A DNA stretch of 64,000 nt from Paenibacillus sp. JNUCC32 (GCF_014863545.1 NZ_CP062260.1:6687001-6751000), one strand, 5' to 3'; positions 1-9,595 are shown, counted from the first letter of the stretch. Notes: generated by a model from the letters alone, not told the origin. A program made the numbers and translations.

Positions 1-1
1 C

Positions 2-496
2 AAATATATCCGGGATACGAAGGAGAACGGCCTGTCCCCGCGCGGCTTGTATCTGACCGGTTCGTTCGGTACCGGGAAAACGTACCTGATGGGTTACTTA
101 ATGCATGAGCTTGCGAAAGCGGGCCACTCCGGCGTGATCGTCTATATGCCCGATTTCGTGGAAGATCTGAAAACCATGATGCAGGACGGCCAGAAGCTGA
201 AGGACATGGTCGAGACGATGAAGCATTGCGACCTGCTGATCTTTGACGACATTGGAGCGGAGAATTTGAATCCGTGGGTACGAGATCATGTCCTCGGTTC
301 CATCCTGAATTTCCGGATGAACCGGCTGCCGACTTTCTATACGTCGAACTATCCGCTCGACGGGCTGGAGCAGCATCTCAGCTTCACGAGCAAGGACGGC
401 GAGGAGCTTCACAAAGGGCAGCGGTTGATGAACCGGATCGCGCCTTTCGTGGATGTCGTTCATTTGTTCGGAGAGAACCAGAGAGGGAAGTTCTAG
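2..496 (+). CDS. dnaI: DnaI primosomal helicase loader, C-terminal part
   Basis: The frame is open from base 2, so this is the last 164 codons of a gene that starts before the window; the TTG at 47 is an internal Leu codon. An AAA+ ATPase core is visible. Walker A reads GSFGTGKTY, Walker B reads LLIFDDIGAE, and a sensor-1-type YTSNYPLDGLE follows. DnaI loads the replicative helicase DnaC onto the chromosome during initiation and restart in Bacillota. The Bacillota-type DnaI reading rests on the spacing of these motifs; the N-terminal helicase-binding domain is outside the window. The gene ends just before a strong terminator, so it is probably the last gene of its operon. Confidence 0.85.
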   Translation, partial: KYIRDTKENGLSPRGLYLTGSFGTGKTYLMGYLMHELAKAGHSGVIVYMPDFVEDLKTMMQDGQKLKDMVETMKHCDLLIFDDIGAENLNPWVRDHVLGSILNFRMNRLPTFYTSNYPLDGLEQHLSFTSKDGEELHKGQRLMNRIAPFVDVVHLFGENQRGKF

Positions 497-547
497 ACGT
501 TTGCAACGAGCACATGAAAAGAGTGGACAAACGTCTCTTGAAGCGTA

Positions 548-596
548 AAAAGTCTGATCCCGCTTGCGCATGGAGCGCGGCAGGATCAGACTTTTT
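548..596 (+). terminator. Rho-independent terminator after dnaI
   Basis: A 13-bp stem (left arm 548-560 AAAAGTCTGATCC, right arm 583-595) ends in a run of T. It closes the dnaI transcript and, by symmetry, can also stop the convergent small gene at 623-778. Confidence 0.85.
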
Positions 597-622
597 ATCT
601 GTGCACAAGGAATCATCAAATA

Positions 623-778
623 TTAACCGACCAAGAACTTGATAATGACGAATCCGAAAAAGATGATGGTCATGAAACCGAACATCCCCACGAAGCCCAT
701 CATCAAATCGCCAAAGTCATTGCGTGGTTCTTCATTGATGTGCTCCCGTGGATCGTTAACGCGTACGTTTACATCCAT
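623..778 (-). CDS. YqzM-like small membrane protein
   Basis: 51 residues. The start at 778 is set by the upstream GAGGAGG on the minus strand. A hydrophilic, acidic N-terminal half (with NDPREHINEEPRND) is followed by one hydrophobic helix (about residues 27-50) ending in KFLVG. The layout of a short polar head and one C-terminal helix ending in a KF-hydrophobic-G motif resembles the YqzM family of spore-formers, which has no known function. It stands alone between dnaI and trxA and converges with dnaI. The family call is by recall of the motif pattern and is tentative. Confidence 0.6.
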   Translation of the reverse strand: MDVNVRVNDPREHINEEPRNDFGDLMMGFVGMFGFMTIIFFGFVIIKFLVG

Positions 779-930
779 GGTGCTTGCCTCCTCAAAAGGT
801 GAACATGCCGTGCGAACACGAAAAACTTGACCGTCACCCGACTTGTTACTAGTAGTATACCCAATGCGCAAATCATTTGTAAAGATTGCATAAAAATCCC
901 GTGAAAACCTCTTTCTTTAGGTGAGTATAT

Positions 931-960
931 TTCACTTTTTCCGGCCGATTGTGGTATACT
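931..960 (+). promoter_or_regulatory. Likely sigma-A promoter of trxA
   Basis: TTCACT (931-936) lies 18 bases before TATACT (955-960). A TG one base before the -10 makes it an extended -10. It is about 70 bases upstream of the trxA start. Confidence 0.55.
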
Positions 961-1031
961 AAATTCGTCGACCCATTCGACAATTATGATTCGCACTTTA
1001 CCCGATCTTATCCTGTGAGGAGGAGAATACA

Positions 1032-1349
1032 ATGGCTATCGTCAATGTTACCGACCAAACCTTCGTCAATGAAGTAGAAGGACAAGGCACGGTTGTAGTT
1101 GATTTCTGGGCGCCATGGTGCGGCCCTTGTAAAATGCTTGCTCCGATTCTGGACGAATTGTCTTCAGAACTCGGCGATGATGTAAAAATTGCAAAGGTGA
1201 ACGTGGATGAGAATCCGGAATCCGCTGCACGCTTCGGCGTCATGAGCATTCCGACCATGATCTTCTTTAAAGACGGCCAGCCTGTCGATAAAGTCGTAGG
1301 TCTGAACTCCAAAGAAGCCTTGAAGGGCATTATTGCAAAACATCAATAA
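1032..1349 (+). CDS. trxA: Thioredoxin
   Basis: 105 residues, the usual length for bacterial TrxA. The redox site FWAPWCGPCKM is intact, as is the cis-proline loop (SIPTM). It reduces disulfides in cytosolic proteins such as ribonucleotide reductase and peroxiredoxins. The start is fixed by GAGGAGGAG just upstream. It lies directly before uvrC, a frequent order in Bacillota, but a hairpin follows it and uvrC may have its own initiation. Confidence 0.97.
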   Translation: MAIVNVTDQTFVNEVEGQGTVVVDFWAPWCGPCKMLAPILDELSSELGDDVKIAKVNVDENPESAARFGVMSIPTMIFFKDGQPVDKVVGLNSKEALKGIIAKHQ

Positions 1350-1385
1350 GCAGGATTTGCCATAGACTGCAATCCGCTTTCATAC

Positions 1386-1413
1386 AGCGCCTTCGGTGTA
1401 ACCCGGAGGCGCT
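1386..1413 (+). terminator. Hairpin between trxA and uvrC
   Basis: A stem with arms AGCGCCTTCGG and CCGGAGGCGCT (about 11 bp, one mismatch) and a short loop. It is followed only by a mixed TTTGTGTG tract, so termination may be partial and allow read-through to uvrC. Confidence 0.5.
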
Positions 1414-1486
1414 TTGTGTGGTTCATTATCATGGTTTATATTAATATTGTTAATATCATACAATCTCCTTGGAGAGGAGGAATAGC

Positions 1487-3490
1487 ATGGACGATTCTGC
1501 CAAACGGCTTCAGGAGCAGGAGAAGGCGCAGGAGAATATTCGCCACAAGCTGGCATTGCTGCCGGATCAGCCGGGCTGCTACCTGATGAAGAACCATGAA
1601 GGCACGATTATATACGTGGGCAAGGCCAAAGTGCTGAAGAACCGGGTGCGTTCGTATTTTACCGGGAGCCATAACGGGAAGACCCAGATGCTCGTTTCGG
1701 AAATCCGCGATTTCGAATACATCGTGACGGGCAGCAACATGGAAGCGTTAATTCTGGAGTGCAATCTGATCAAAACCCATCAGCCGAGATTCAATGTGCT
1801 GCTGAAGGACGATAAAACCTATCCCTACCTTAAAATAACGAATGAAGAGCATCCTCGCCTGGAAGTGACCAGGAGGGTGCTTAAAGATAAAGCCAAATAC
1901 TTCGGTCCTTATCCGAACGCGTATGCGGCGCAGCAGACCAAAAAGCTGCTGGACCGGATGTATCCACTGCGCAAATGCGGCGTGATGCCGAAAGAGGTCT
2001 GCTTGTATTACCATATGGGACAATGCTTGGCTCCATGCGTGAAGGAAGTGCCGAAATCCGCCTATGAACAGATTACGGGAGAGATTACTTCCTTCCTGAG
2101 CGGCGGGCACGAAGAGATCAAGAAGGAACTGCAGCGAAAGATGCAGGAGGCCGCGGAGGATTTGTATTTCGAGCGTGCCAAGGAGCTGCGGGACCAAATC
2201 ATCCATATCGATACCTTGATGGAGAAGCAGAAGATCACGACAACGGATACCCGGGATCGCGACGTGTTCGGTTATGCCGTGGACAAAGGCTGGATGTGCG
2301 TGCAGATTCTGTACATGCGCCAAGGCAAAATGGTGCAGCGCAACAAGTCCGTTTTTCCGTTCTACGGGGATGCGCACAGTGATTTCATGTCGTTCATAGC
2401 CCAGTATTACAGCGATAATCCTGCATTGCCGCAGGAAATTCTGCTGCCTGGGCCGCTGTTGGCAGAGGAGACCGGCTCCGAGACGGCCACTGATAGCGCC
2501 GGGGATCAGGGTGCCCGGAACGCAGACGAAGCCGCGGAAACGGAGAAGAAGCTGACCGCGGATACATCCGAAGAACAGCAGGAAGTCCTTGTCCAAGCCC
2601 AAGCTGAGCAGGCGGAGGCCGCTGGCCTCGTGGATGCTGCCGGGGGCGCTGCCGCCTTGCAGGAATGGCTGGGCGTGAAGGTTCACGTGCCGCAGCGGGG
2701 CTTGAAGAAACAGATGGTCGGCATGGCGTCGGATAACGCGAAGGTGTCGCTGGACGAGAAATTCCGCTTGATTGAGCGCGATGAAGAACGGACCTCGGTT
2801 GCAGCGGCCAATCTGGGCGAGGTGATCGGCCTCCAGTCGCTGAACCGGATCGAGGCGTTTGATAACTCGAACATCCAGGGCGCAAATCCGGTATCGGCCA
2901 TGGTCGTATTCACCAACGGGAAACCGGATAAGAAGGAATATCGCAAATATAAGATTCGTACCGTGCAGGGGCCGGACGATTACGATACGATGCGTGAAGT
3001 GATCCGGCGGCGGTACGAGCGTGTATTGAAGGAGAATCTGCCGCTTCCGGACCTCATTGTCGTCGATGGGGGGAAGGGACAGATCTCAGCAGCCATCGAC
3101 GTGCTGGAGAATGAACTGGGGCTGTTCGTCCCGGTCTGCGGGCTTGTGAAGGATGCCAAGCATAAAACGGCGCAGCTGATGGTCGGAGACCCGCCGGAGC
3201 CGGTGTCGCTGCCTCGGGACAGCCAGGAGTTCTATTTGCTCCAGCGCATTCAGGATGAGGTTCACCGTTTCGCGATTTCCTTCCACCGCGAGCAGCGCGG
3301 GAAATCGATGGTGACGTCCAAGCTGGATTCGATCCCAGGCATCGGGGAGAAGCGCCGCAAAATGCTGCTGAAGCATTTTGGCTCGGTCAAAAAAATAAAA
3401 GAGGCTTCAGTCGAAGACTTCAAGCCCCTTTCCATCGGTGAAAAATTAGCAACGGATATTCTTAATGCACTTCGTGAGGAGGAGTCGTGA
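1487..3490 (+). CDS. uvrC: UvrABC excinuclease subunit C, with an extra acidic insertion
   Basis: 667 residues with ATG at 1487, chosen because GGAGAGGAGG lies 6 bases before it; a TTG at 1469 is inside that ribosome site. The order is a GIY-YIG nuclease domain (around 42-50), a Cys cluster with [13 protein letters not shown], the UVR motif (around 210-250), the RNase H-like nuclease domain from EWLGVKV onward, and a C-terminal tandem helix-hairpin-helix ([11 protein letters not shown]). It makes both incisions in nucleotide excision repair. Residues about 329-386 are an Ala/Glu/Asp/Gln-rich low-complexity insertion just before EWLGVKV, which explains the length above the usual roughly 600. 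Its 3' end overlaps the convergent protease gene by 29 bases. Confidence 0.96.
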   Translation: MDDSAKRLQEQEKAQENIRHKLALLPDQPGCYLMKNHEGTIIYVGKAKVLKNRVRSYFTGSHNGKTQMLVSEIRDFEYIVTGSNMEALILECNLIKTHQPRFNVLLKDDKTYPYLKITNEEHPRLEVTRRVLKDKAKYFGPYPNAYAAQQTKKLLDRMYPLRKCGVMPKEVCLYYHMGQCLAPCVKEVPKSAYEQITGEITSFLSGGHEEIKKELQRKMQEAAEDLYFERAKELRDQIIHIDTLMEKQKITTTDTRDRDVFGYAVDKGWMCVQILYMRQGKMVQRNKSVFPFYGDAHSDFMSFIAQYYSDNPALPQEILLPGPLLAEETGSETATDSAGDQGARNADEAAETEKKLTADTSEEQQEVLVQAQAEQAEAAGLVDAAGGAAALQEWLGVKVHVPQRGLKKQMVGMASDNAKVSLDEKFRLIERDEERTSVAAANLGEVIGLQSLNRIEAFDNSNIQGANPVSAMVVFTNGKPDKKEYRKYKIRTVQGPDDYDTMREVIRRRYERVLKENLPLPDLIVVDGGKGQISAAIDVLENELGLFVPVCGLVKDAKHKTAQLMVGDPPEPVSLPRDSQEFYLLQRIQDEVHRFAISFHREQRGKSMVTSKLDSIPGIGEKRRKMLLKHFGSVKKIKEASVEDFKPLSIGEKLATDILNALREEES

Positions 3491-5150
3491 CATACGGCTT
3501 CTCTTTTTTTGTCGGGTTGAAACGGTAAATCGCATAGGCGACAATCGCCGGAAGCACCATGTAAAAAGCGCCGGTCAGCAAGTTGGCTGCATCCTTGAGC
3601 ATGATCAGGCTGATGCCCATCAGGATGCTGTTGAAGATGACATGGGAGAACATCGCCGCCAAATACCCGTATTTCAAGAAGATGTAGCTGAACAGCAAAC
3701 CGATGATGACCAGCTCAATCGGCCGGGAGATCACGGGGTATATCGGATAGAGCGTATGTCCCAGTGCCCAGATAAGCGAGGTGATCAAGCTTGCAACAAA
3801 GGTGTTGCGGACGATCTTTTTCACCATCTTGATGCCGAACAGCCGGTACACGGCCTCCTCGGATATGCCGGCCAGCCAGGCCATCAACGGAAACAGCCAA
3901 GGATACAGCATGTTGTAAGGCGATTGCGTCGCATCCGTGGTGGACCATGTATTCAGGGTCAGACCAAGACCGATAAAGATGACGGATTGGACGCCAAGCA
4001 GGATGAAGGCCCACATATACCCCAGCTTCATGCTGTCCAGCACGTAATGCCCGTATCCGGGTTCTTTGGCACGCGGCCATGGATTGAGTCCGTCTTCTTT
4101 ATGCCACAGCCCGCTGCCGCCGACAAGGGAAAAATAGAGCAGGGCGGAGAAGACGAGCGAATAGACGGCATAGAAAATCATCATCCCGAGCACGCCGGTT
4201 TGCGACATGCCTTCGGATTTGAAAACGGGAATCAGATTATACGTATTCAGCATTTGAATGACGAACAGCAGCGCGGATAAGAACAGGCCGCGCTTAAATG
4301 AGGTGTAGGCCCTGGTCTTCACGCTGTACACAATCGCAAGAATGCCCAGGATTAGGGTGAACAGGCCGTACCCTGCGAGCGTCAGCAGGGTGGCATCCTG
4401 CGTCTGCTTGTTGACATAAGCAGAGTGGGCGGCTGGCACCGAGAAGGAGGGCTCATAAGAGCGCAATTTCCCCTGCTCGAAGGTGAAGCGGTGCTCCAGC
4501 CTGGAGTCCCCGATCCTGGATTCAGGGTCCACATATTTGAGACGGGGCTCCCCTTCCTTCGTAACCAGCTCCAGATTCGACAGGTCATAACCCGCCCGCT
4601 GAAGCCATGGCTCCGCCAGCGCCTGCTTCTCGGCCAATGTCATGCCGTCCTCAACGACGAGCAGCATCTGCCTCTGAATCTCGCCCTTGTTCAGCTCGAT
4701 CCGGTCAAAGCTGGAACGGGCATAATCATACGAGAATCCGACGATGCCGGAATTCTGCATGTGCACGTCCACATTGAGGGCATCGCCTCCAGGCTCGCTG
4801 AAGCGAACGCGGTATACGTCATAGGGATATTTGGCTTCATAGGTTTTGTTATATTCCGAAAGCCTCTTCTCCTTCGCCAGATATCCGTAAAGTTCCGATT
4901 TGGATTGATATGTAACCAAGGCTTCGTCCGTGTCCGCAGCCGCAAACTGCAGATGCTCCTGAGCAAACCTTGAAGCTGCCTGCCGAGCCTGCTCCTTGGA
5001 AATGATATCCGGTGAGGCCATCTCGGCATCGTCCGGATTCGCCCACGGAAATACCTGAAATAATAGGAACAGAATCAGGCCGACTGCGGCAGGCGCGATG
5101 AGCTGCTTCAGATTGGGCTTCAGCTTCAAGGGCTCTCTTGCACGATTCAT
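3462..5150 (-). CDS. CPBP-family membrane protease with large extracytoplasmic domain
   Basis: 562 residues; start set by AGAGGAGG. One membrane helix (about 18-35) is followed by a roughly 200-residue soluble domain, then a bundle of membrane helices from about 255. The C-terminal CPBP (type II CAAX, Abi) motifs are intact: EEAVYR (431-436), the His of GHTLYP (465), and SHVIFN (502-507). These residues coordinate metal in the Rce1-like glutamyl family. Targets are unknown; relatives cleave prenylated proteins, peptides or anti-sigma factors, or serve in bacteriocin immunity. The long soluble domain between the first and second helices is larger than in simple CPBP proteins and may sense substrate (inference). 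Confidence 0.85.
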   Translation of the reverse strand: MNRAREPLKLKPNLKQLIAPAAVGLILFLLFQVFPWANPDDAEMASPDIISKEQARQAASRFAQEHLQFAAADTDEALVTYQSKSELYGYLAKEKRLSEYNKTYEAKYPYDVYRVRFSEPGGDALNVDVHMQNSGIVGFSYDYARSSFDRIELNKGEIQRQMLLVVEDGMTLAEKQALAEPWLQRAGYDLSNLELVTKEGEPRLKYVDPESRIGDSRLEHRFTFEQGKLRSYEPSFSVPAAHSAYVNKQTQDATLLTLAGYGLFTLILGILAIVYSVKTRAYTSFKRGLFLSALLFVIQMLNTYNLIPVFKSEGMSQTGVLGMMIFYAVYSLVFSALLYFSLVGGSGLWHKEDGLNPWPRAKEPGYGHYVLDSMKLGYMWAFILLGVQSVIFIGLGLTLNTWSTTDATQSPYNMLYPWLFPLMAWLAGISEEAVYRLFGIKMVKKIVRNTFVASLITSLIWALGHTLYPIYPVISRPIELVIIGLLFSYIFLKYGYLAAMFSHVIFNSILMGISLIMLKDAANLLTGAFYMVLPAIVAYAIYRFNPTKKEKPYVTTPPHEVH

Positions 5151-5391
5151 GAAATTCCTCCTCTAAGAAAGTTGATACTCCCACTGGTATTCGATATGCC
5201 TGATTAAGAACGCATAGAGTCAATATAACATAGTATGAAAGCCATAAGCAGCTTATCCCAATTATCGGAATATTGAAATAAATCGATGAAAATGAATGAA
5301 AGGTTTCGAAAACGTTAGAGAACCCTACGCTTGTATTCTTGAATATGCCCAATTCGCGCTCTTTTAAAGATATTTCGGGCGAAAAACGGCA

Positions 5392-5420
5392 TTGGGTTAC
5401 GTAACGGATTGAGTTATAAT
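5392..5420 (+). promoter_or_regulatory. Promoter of the ktrBA riboswitch transcript
   Basis: TTGGGT (5392-5397), 17-base spacer, perfect TATAAT (5415-5420), placed just before the riboswitch. The 5151-5391 stretch upstream of it holds no gene or structure I can support. Confidence 0.6.
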
Positions 5421-5428
5421 CACATCAT

Positions 5429-5585
5429 GCTTGAAGGAACCGAATATTCCAGCCGAATTTCGTAATGAAAATGGGGGAACCATGTAATTGGGGTGAATTT
5501 CATTATTCCCGGAATAATGAATAGGGCGACCTGTGGAAATGCCCGAATCCGTCAGCTAACCTCGTAGGCTGTTGCACAGGAACCA
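5429..5585 (+). ncRNA. ydaO-type c-di-AMP riboswitch
   Basis: It carries the conserved blocks of the ydaO/yuaA motif in order: GGGGGAACCA (5473-5482), TTGGGGTGAAT (5489-5499), a variable hairpin, then CCCGAATCCGTCAGCTAACC (5542-5561) and TCGTAGGC. In this family c-di-AMP binding turns off potassium uptake and osmolyte or cell-wall genes. Its position directly before ktrB fits the known link between c-di-AMP and K+ import. The ends are approximate. Confidence 0.93.
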
Positions 5586-5593
5586 GACCGAAA

Positions 5594-5620
5594 GGCACTG
5601 CGTTTTCCAGTGTCTTTTTT
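5594..5620 (+). terminator. Riboswitch-controlled terminator before ktrB
   Basis: Arms GGCACTG (5594-5600) and CAGTGTC (5608-5614) are followed by TTTTTT. It sits between the aptamer and the ktrB ribosome site, as expected for transcription attenuation by the c-di-AMP riboswitch. Confidence 0.8.
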
Positions 5621-5648
5621 CGTTGATTTTTTTAAAGAAGGTGTCCGA

Positions 5649-6989
5649 TTGAACGCTAAATTAAACTGGCTTACATTGTCTCCGCCTCAAATTCTCGTGC
5701 TTGGTTTTGCGGCCATCATCTTCATCGGGACCGGGCTGTTAATGCTGCCAATCTCGACGACGACGGGCGAACCGCTTGGATTTACTGACGCCTTGTTCAC
5801 TTCGACCTCGGCAACGTGCGTAACGGGCCTGGTCGTGGTGGATACGGGAACGACATTCAGTTCCTTCGGAGAAGTCGTGATCATGCTGCTGATTCAAATC
5901 GGCGGGCTCGGATTCATGACGATGGCTACTTTATTCGCCTTGGTTCTGAAAAGACGCATATCGCTCAAAGACCGTCTAATCTTACAGGAAGCGATGAATC
6001 AGTCCTCGATGGAAGGCATCGTAAGGCTGATACGCAGAGTATTGCTGTACTCCCTCGTCATCGAGGCCTGCGGCGCAGTCATTTTATCGATTCGTTGGGC
6101 GTTTGATATGCCGCTGGGCCGGGCGATCTATTACGGTGTTTTTCATGCGGTGACGATGTTTAACAACGCCGGCTTCGATTTGTTTGGCGATTTTCGGAGT
6201 TTGACCGGGTATGTATACGATCCGGTAGTCAACTTCGTCGTGATGTTCTTGATTGTTTCCGGGGGCATTGGATTTATTGTGCTGTCCGATCTGATCGATT
6301 ATCGAAAACAGCGGAGGCTCTCCCTGCACTCCAAGGTGGTGCTCACGATGACGGCTGCCTTGCTTGCGGTCGGATTTATCGTCATTCTCATATTTGAATT
6401 TACCAATCCGAGAACGCTGGGTTCCCTGAACTGGGGCGGAAAATTCTTCGGCGCGTTATTCCAATCCGTAACGCCGCGTACGGCGGGCGCGAATACTATA
6501 GATATTACGGGGCTCAGACAGGCAACGCAATTTTTTATCGTCATCCTGATGTTTATCGGAGCATCTCCAGGGTCAACCGGCGGCGGCATCAAAACCACGA
6601 CCTTTACCATTATGGTAGGGGCGGTCATCGCGATGATGCGCGGGCGGGAAGACATCGTCATGTTCCGTTATCGCCTGGCCCAGGAGCGGGTGCTGAAGGC
6701 ACTGACCATTGCCTTGCTGGCCCTGCTGCTCGTTCTAACCGTCTCGATGATTCTGTCGACGACAGAGGAAGGGGACTTCCTGGAGATTCTATTCGAAACG
6801 ACATCCGCCTTCGGTACGGTAGGTCTCTCCATGGGCTTAACGCCCGATTTGACCGTGTTCGGCAAGATCCTGATCAGCCTTACGATGTTTGCGGGTCGAT
6901 TGGGGCCGTTGACGCTTGCTTATGCACTGGGGCCGAAAAAGGGTAAAGAATTATATCGTCATCCGGAAGGCAAAATGATAATTGGATAA
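5649..6989 (+). CDS. ktrB: KtrB potassium channel subunit (TrkH/KtrB family)
   Basis: 446 residues from the TTG at 5649, which has AGAAGG at the right distance. A GTG at 5610 in the same frame lies inside the terminator hairpin and cannot be the start. The protein is an integral membrane K+ translocator with four membrane-pore-membrane repeats. The filter loops are visible as TSATCVTG near the N-terminus and SPGSTGGGIKTTT in the third repeat. Its length matches Bacillus KtrB. It works with the cytosolic gating ring KtrA, encoded 16 bases downstream. The c-di-AMP riboswitch upstream should repress it when K+ is ample. Confidence 0.95.
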   Translation: MNAKLNWLTLSPPQILVLGFAAIIFIGTGLLMLPISTTTGEPLGFTDALFTSTSATCVTGLVVVDTGTTFSSFGEVVIMLLIQIGGLGFMTMATLFALVLKRRISLKDRLILQEAMNQSSMEGIVRLIRRVLLYSLVIEACGAVILSIRWAFDMPLGRAIYYGVFHAVTMFNNAGFDLFGDFRSLTGYVYDPVVNFVVMFLIVSGGIGFIVLSDLIDYRKQRRLSLHSKVVLTMTAALLAVGFIVILIFEFTNPRTLGSLNWGGKFFGALFQSVTPRTAGANTIDITGLRQATQFFIVILMFIGASPGSTGGGIKTTTFTIMVGAVIAMMRGREDIVMFRYRLAQERVLKALTIALLALLLVLTVSMILSTTEEGDFLEILFETTSAFGTVGLSMGLTPDLTVFGKILISLTMFAGRLGPLTLAYALGPKKGKELYRHPEGKMIIG

Positions 6990-7005
6990 GGGGTATAGGA
7001 GAGAC

Positions 7006-7680
7006 ATGAAACCAAAGCAATTTGCAATCATCGGTTTGGGGCGATTTGGCGCCAGTCTGGCGCTGGAGCTGATGGAACAGGGATATGAGGTGCTCGGCAT
7101 CGACCGGAACGAAGAGGTCGTCGAGGACATGAGCGAGCTGCTGACGCATACGGTGGTGGCGGACGCGACGGATGAGGAAGTGCTTAAATCGCTTGGCATC
7201 CGCAACTTCGACTGCGGGATCGTTGCGATCGGGAACGACATTCAGATGAGCATCCTCTCCGCCATCCTGTTGAAAGAGCTGGGTGTCGCGATGGTCGTTG
7301 CCAAGGCGATATCGGTGCTGCACGGCCGGGCGCTGGAGAAGCTTGGCGTGGACCGGGTCATCTTTCCCGAACGGGATATGGGGATCCGGGTAGCGCACCA
7401 GCTCGTGACGCCAAACCTGCTTGATTATATCGAATTATCCAAGGATTATCTGATTGTGGAGATGACGGTCACGGACTGCATGGACGGAAAAACGCTGAGC
7501 GAGCTTAATACGAGGGTCCGGTACGGCGTCAGCGTGGTGGCGCTGAATAAACAGTCCGGCATTATCGTTGCTCCGACGGCCATGGACGTCGTGAATTCCG
7601 GCGACATTATGGTCGTCATCGGCTCCAATGACAACGTGGACCGCTTTGAGTCCGAAGTCGTGAATATGCTCGAAAAATAA
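7006..7680 (+). CDS. ktrA: KtrA regulatory subunit of the K+ uptake system
   Basis: 224 residues; ATG at 7006 preceded by ATAGGAGAG. The RCK N domain is a Rossmann fold with the nucleotide loop GLGRFG (about residues 10-15), an acidic end of beta 2 (GIDRNEE) and DATDEE. The RCK C domain covers the last roughly 80 residues (DYLIVEMTV to the end). It forms the octameric ATP/ADP-binding ring that gates KtrB; in related KtrA proteins the C domain binds c-di-AMP, so the pair may be controlled at both RNA and protein level. It is last in the operon, before a strong terminator. Confidence 0.95.
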   Translation: MKPKQFAIIGLGRFGASLALELMEQGYEVLGIDRNEEVVEDMSELLTHTVVADATDEEVLKSLGIRNFDCGIVAIGNDIQMSILSAILLKELGVAMVVAKAISVLHGRALEKLGVDRVIFPERDMGIRVAHQLVTPNLLDYIELSKDYLIVEMTVTDCMDGKTLSELNTRVRYGVSVVALNKQSGIIVAPTAMDVVNSGDIMVVIGSNDNVDRFESEVVNMLEK

Positions 7681-7689
7681 ATATAGTAG

Positions 7690-7728
7690 AAAAAAACTGA
7701 CGATTGCGAAATATCGTCAGTTTTTTTT
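7690..7728. terminator. Bidirectional terminator between ktrA and the LysR gene
   Basis: A 14-bp perfect stem (7691-7704 with 7713-7726) with A-run and T-run flanks, usable on both strands. The TGA stop of the convergent LysR gene lies inside its right arm. Confidence 0.9.
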
Positions 7729-8634
7729 CGATTTATCTTCCTCCAGCTTGCGGAACAGGATCTCCGTTTCTTCGATCCAGCGGCTGGCCGCCTTGCTCAG
7801 CTCCGAGGCTTGACCGTAGATCAGCGAAGTCGTTCGCCGGGTTTCGATGAGTGCCGGAATATGAATGTCGACGAGCCCGTTATCAGACAGCAGCTGCGGC
7901 CTCAGATAGGATTTGGGCAGCAGCGCGGCCGCCTTGCAGGTCGGGATCAGCCTGACGATCGCTTCGAAGGAGTCGATCTCCATCCGGATATCGGGCATGA
8001 TGCCCCAGCGGTGAAACAGATCGTCCGTCAGCTTGCGGTACCAGGTTCCGGTCGAAAATATGATCATTGGCAAGCCTTGAAGCTGTTCGATGCCCACATC
8101 CTCGATTTCCGCCAGCGGATGTGAAGACGGGATGACAAGCTCCAGATGGTCATCGAACAGCGGGATGCAGTTCAAGCCCGGCTGGTTGATGGATGAAGCA
8201 ACAATGCCGACATCGACCCGTTTATCCCTTACATAAGACACGATTTCATGGGTCTTGCCGGTGATGAGCTTGATTTCGGCTGACGGATGACGCTCCATGA
8301 AGGCATTGACCAGCGGGGGCAGGGTGGTCTGCAGCGTGGTCAGACTGGCGCCCAGGTTAATCGAGATTTGGTCCCCTTCCCGGTAATGGGCCAAGGTCTG
8401 CAAGAATTTGATCTGCTGCTGGCGCTGCTCCAGGGCGAAGGTATACACAATCTGCCCAATTGAGGTAAGCTCCAGCCTTTTGCCGCGGCGGTTGAACAGC
8501 TGCAGTCCGAGCTGGTCCTCCAGTTTGGCTATTTTTCGGGACAGGGCCGGCTGTGACAGGTTGAGCAGCTTGGAGGCTTGATTGATGCTGGATTGCTCCA
8601 CGACGACGGCGAACACGTCCAGTTCTTCGAACAT
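7717..8634 (-). CDS. LysR-type transcriptional regulator, divergent from sdhCAB
   Basis: 305 residues; start set by AGGAGGATTT. The N-terminal winged helix has the typical LSQPALSRKIAKLED recognition-helix segment (about 27-41). The C-terminal part is a periplasmic-binding-like effector domain. It is transcribed away from sdhC across a 275-base gap, so control of the succinate dehydrogenase operon is the natural guess, but no effector can be named from sequence. The same gap probably also serves autoregulation. Confidence 0.9.
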   Translation of the reverse strand: MFEELDVFAVVVEQSSINQASKLLNLSQPALSRKIAKLEDQLGLQLFNRRGKRLELTSIGQIVYTFALEQRQQQIKFLQTLAHYREGDQISINLGASLTTLQTTLPPLVNAFMERHPSAEIKLITGKTHEIVSYVRDKRVDVGIVASSINQPGLNCIPLFDDHLELVIPSSHPLAEIEDVGIEQLQGLPMIIFSTGTWYRKLTDDLFHRWGIMPDIRMEIDSFEAIVRLIPTCKAAALLPKSYLRPQLLSDNGLVDIHIPALIETRRTTSLIYGQASELSKAASRWIEETEILFRKLEEDKSKKN

Positions 8635-8688
8635 GGAAATCCTCCTATTAAAATAGACATGCGTGCAAAACGTTGCTTATGCGTATAG

Positions 8689-8716
8689 ATTATAACGATT
8701 AATAATTATATTGCAA
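8689..8716 (-). promoter_or_regulatory. Possible promoter of the LysR gene
   Basis: On the minus strand TTGCAA (8716-8711) is 16 bases before TATAAT (8694-8689). The surrounding stretch is A/T-rich and could also hold LysR binding sites. I see no equally clear promoter for sdhC on the plus strand. Confidence 0.4.
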
Positions 8717-8909
8717 TTCCATTATAAGAAAAAAAGGAGTAACATGAAACATGACACAAGTTGTTCACACGATTGCTGAAATAGGCAACTTTTTGTCGTT
8801 GCAAGGCTTTTTGAACAACCTCTTTTAGGGCAGGGGAAGTGTAATTGTTCTGAAAATAGGAAAGATTGAAAATGAAAACGCTGTACATTGGAAAGGGGAA
8901 CGTCAACTG

Positions 8910-9578
8910 ATGAAAGGGTATTATTCCAGAAAGCTGCATTCTTTGCTCGGTGTCATACCGCTTGGGGCATTTTTGCTCAGCCATATGATTTCCAACTTTA
9001 AGGCTTTCGAGGGTGGAAAGGAAGGCTTCGCGAGCGCGGTGCATTTTTTGAACAGCATGCCGCTGATTTTTTTCCTCGAGCTGTTCCTGATCTGGCTGCC
9101 ATTGCTATATCACGGCGTCTACGGGTTATACATCGCTTACCAGGCGAATAACAACGTGGGCAACTACAACTATGAACGGAACATCCGCTTCACCATCCAA
9201 CGGATCACCGGCGTTATTACGTTCGTTTTTGTCATCTGGCATATGTACGATACGCGCTTCCAAATCATGATCGGCAAAATCACGCATGACGATTTGGGCG
9301 CGACGATGCACGGCATCATGAACAATCCGGTTCTGTTTATTCTGTACGTCATCGGCGTTGTTTCCGCTACCTTCCACTTCGCTAACGGCCTGTGGGCGTT
9401 TCTCGTCAGCTGGGGCATCACCGTCGGTCCGCGCGCGCAGAAGGTATCCACTTACATCTGCATGGGCTTGTTCGTATTGATGAGCGTGCTGTTCGTTCTT
9501 GCCATGACAGCATTCCGCGGTTCCGAATTCCAGGCGGCGACGGCAGCGATCGACGTAGTTAAGACAGTCTTAAGTTAA
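8910..9578 (+). CDS. sdhC: Succinate dehydrogenase cytochrome b558 subunit
   Basis: 222 residues; AAAGGGGA precedes the ATG. It has five hydrophobic helices and several conserved His residues suited to haem ligation, for example in SRKLHSLLG, LLSHMISN, YHGVYGLY, IWHMYDTR and TFHFANG. It anchors the SdhAB dimer to the inner face of the membrane and passes electrons from succinate to menaquinone. It has the Bacillota single-anchor form: one long b-type subunit in place of separate SdhC and SdhD. It is first in the sdhCAB operon, with 17 bases between it and sdhA. Confidence 0.95.
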   Translation: MKGYYSRKLHSLLGVIPLGAFLLSHMISNFKAFEGGKEGFASAVHFLNSMPLIFFLELFLIWLPLLYHGVYGLYIAYQANNNVGNYNYERNIRFTIQRITGVITFVFVIWHMYDTRFQIMIGKITHDDLGATMHGIMNNPVLFILYVIGVVSATFHFANGLWAFLVSWGITVGPRAQKVSTYICMGLFVLMSVLFVLAMTAFRGSEFQAATAAIDVVKTVLS

Positions 9579-9595
9579 AGGGGAGTGAACGAAAA

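Noticed and set aside
98..619. Long minus-strand frame opposite dnaI and its terminator
   Set aside because: It mirrors a conserved ATPase frame, has no ribosome site, and runs through a terminator hairpin.
5610..5648. GTG at 5610 as the ktrB start
   Set aside because: It lies in the loop side of the riboswitch terminator; the TTG at 5649 has a ribosome site and gives the family's usual length.
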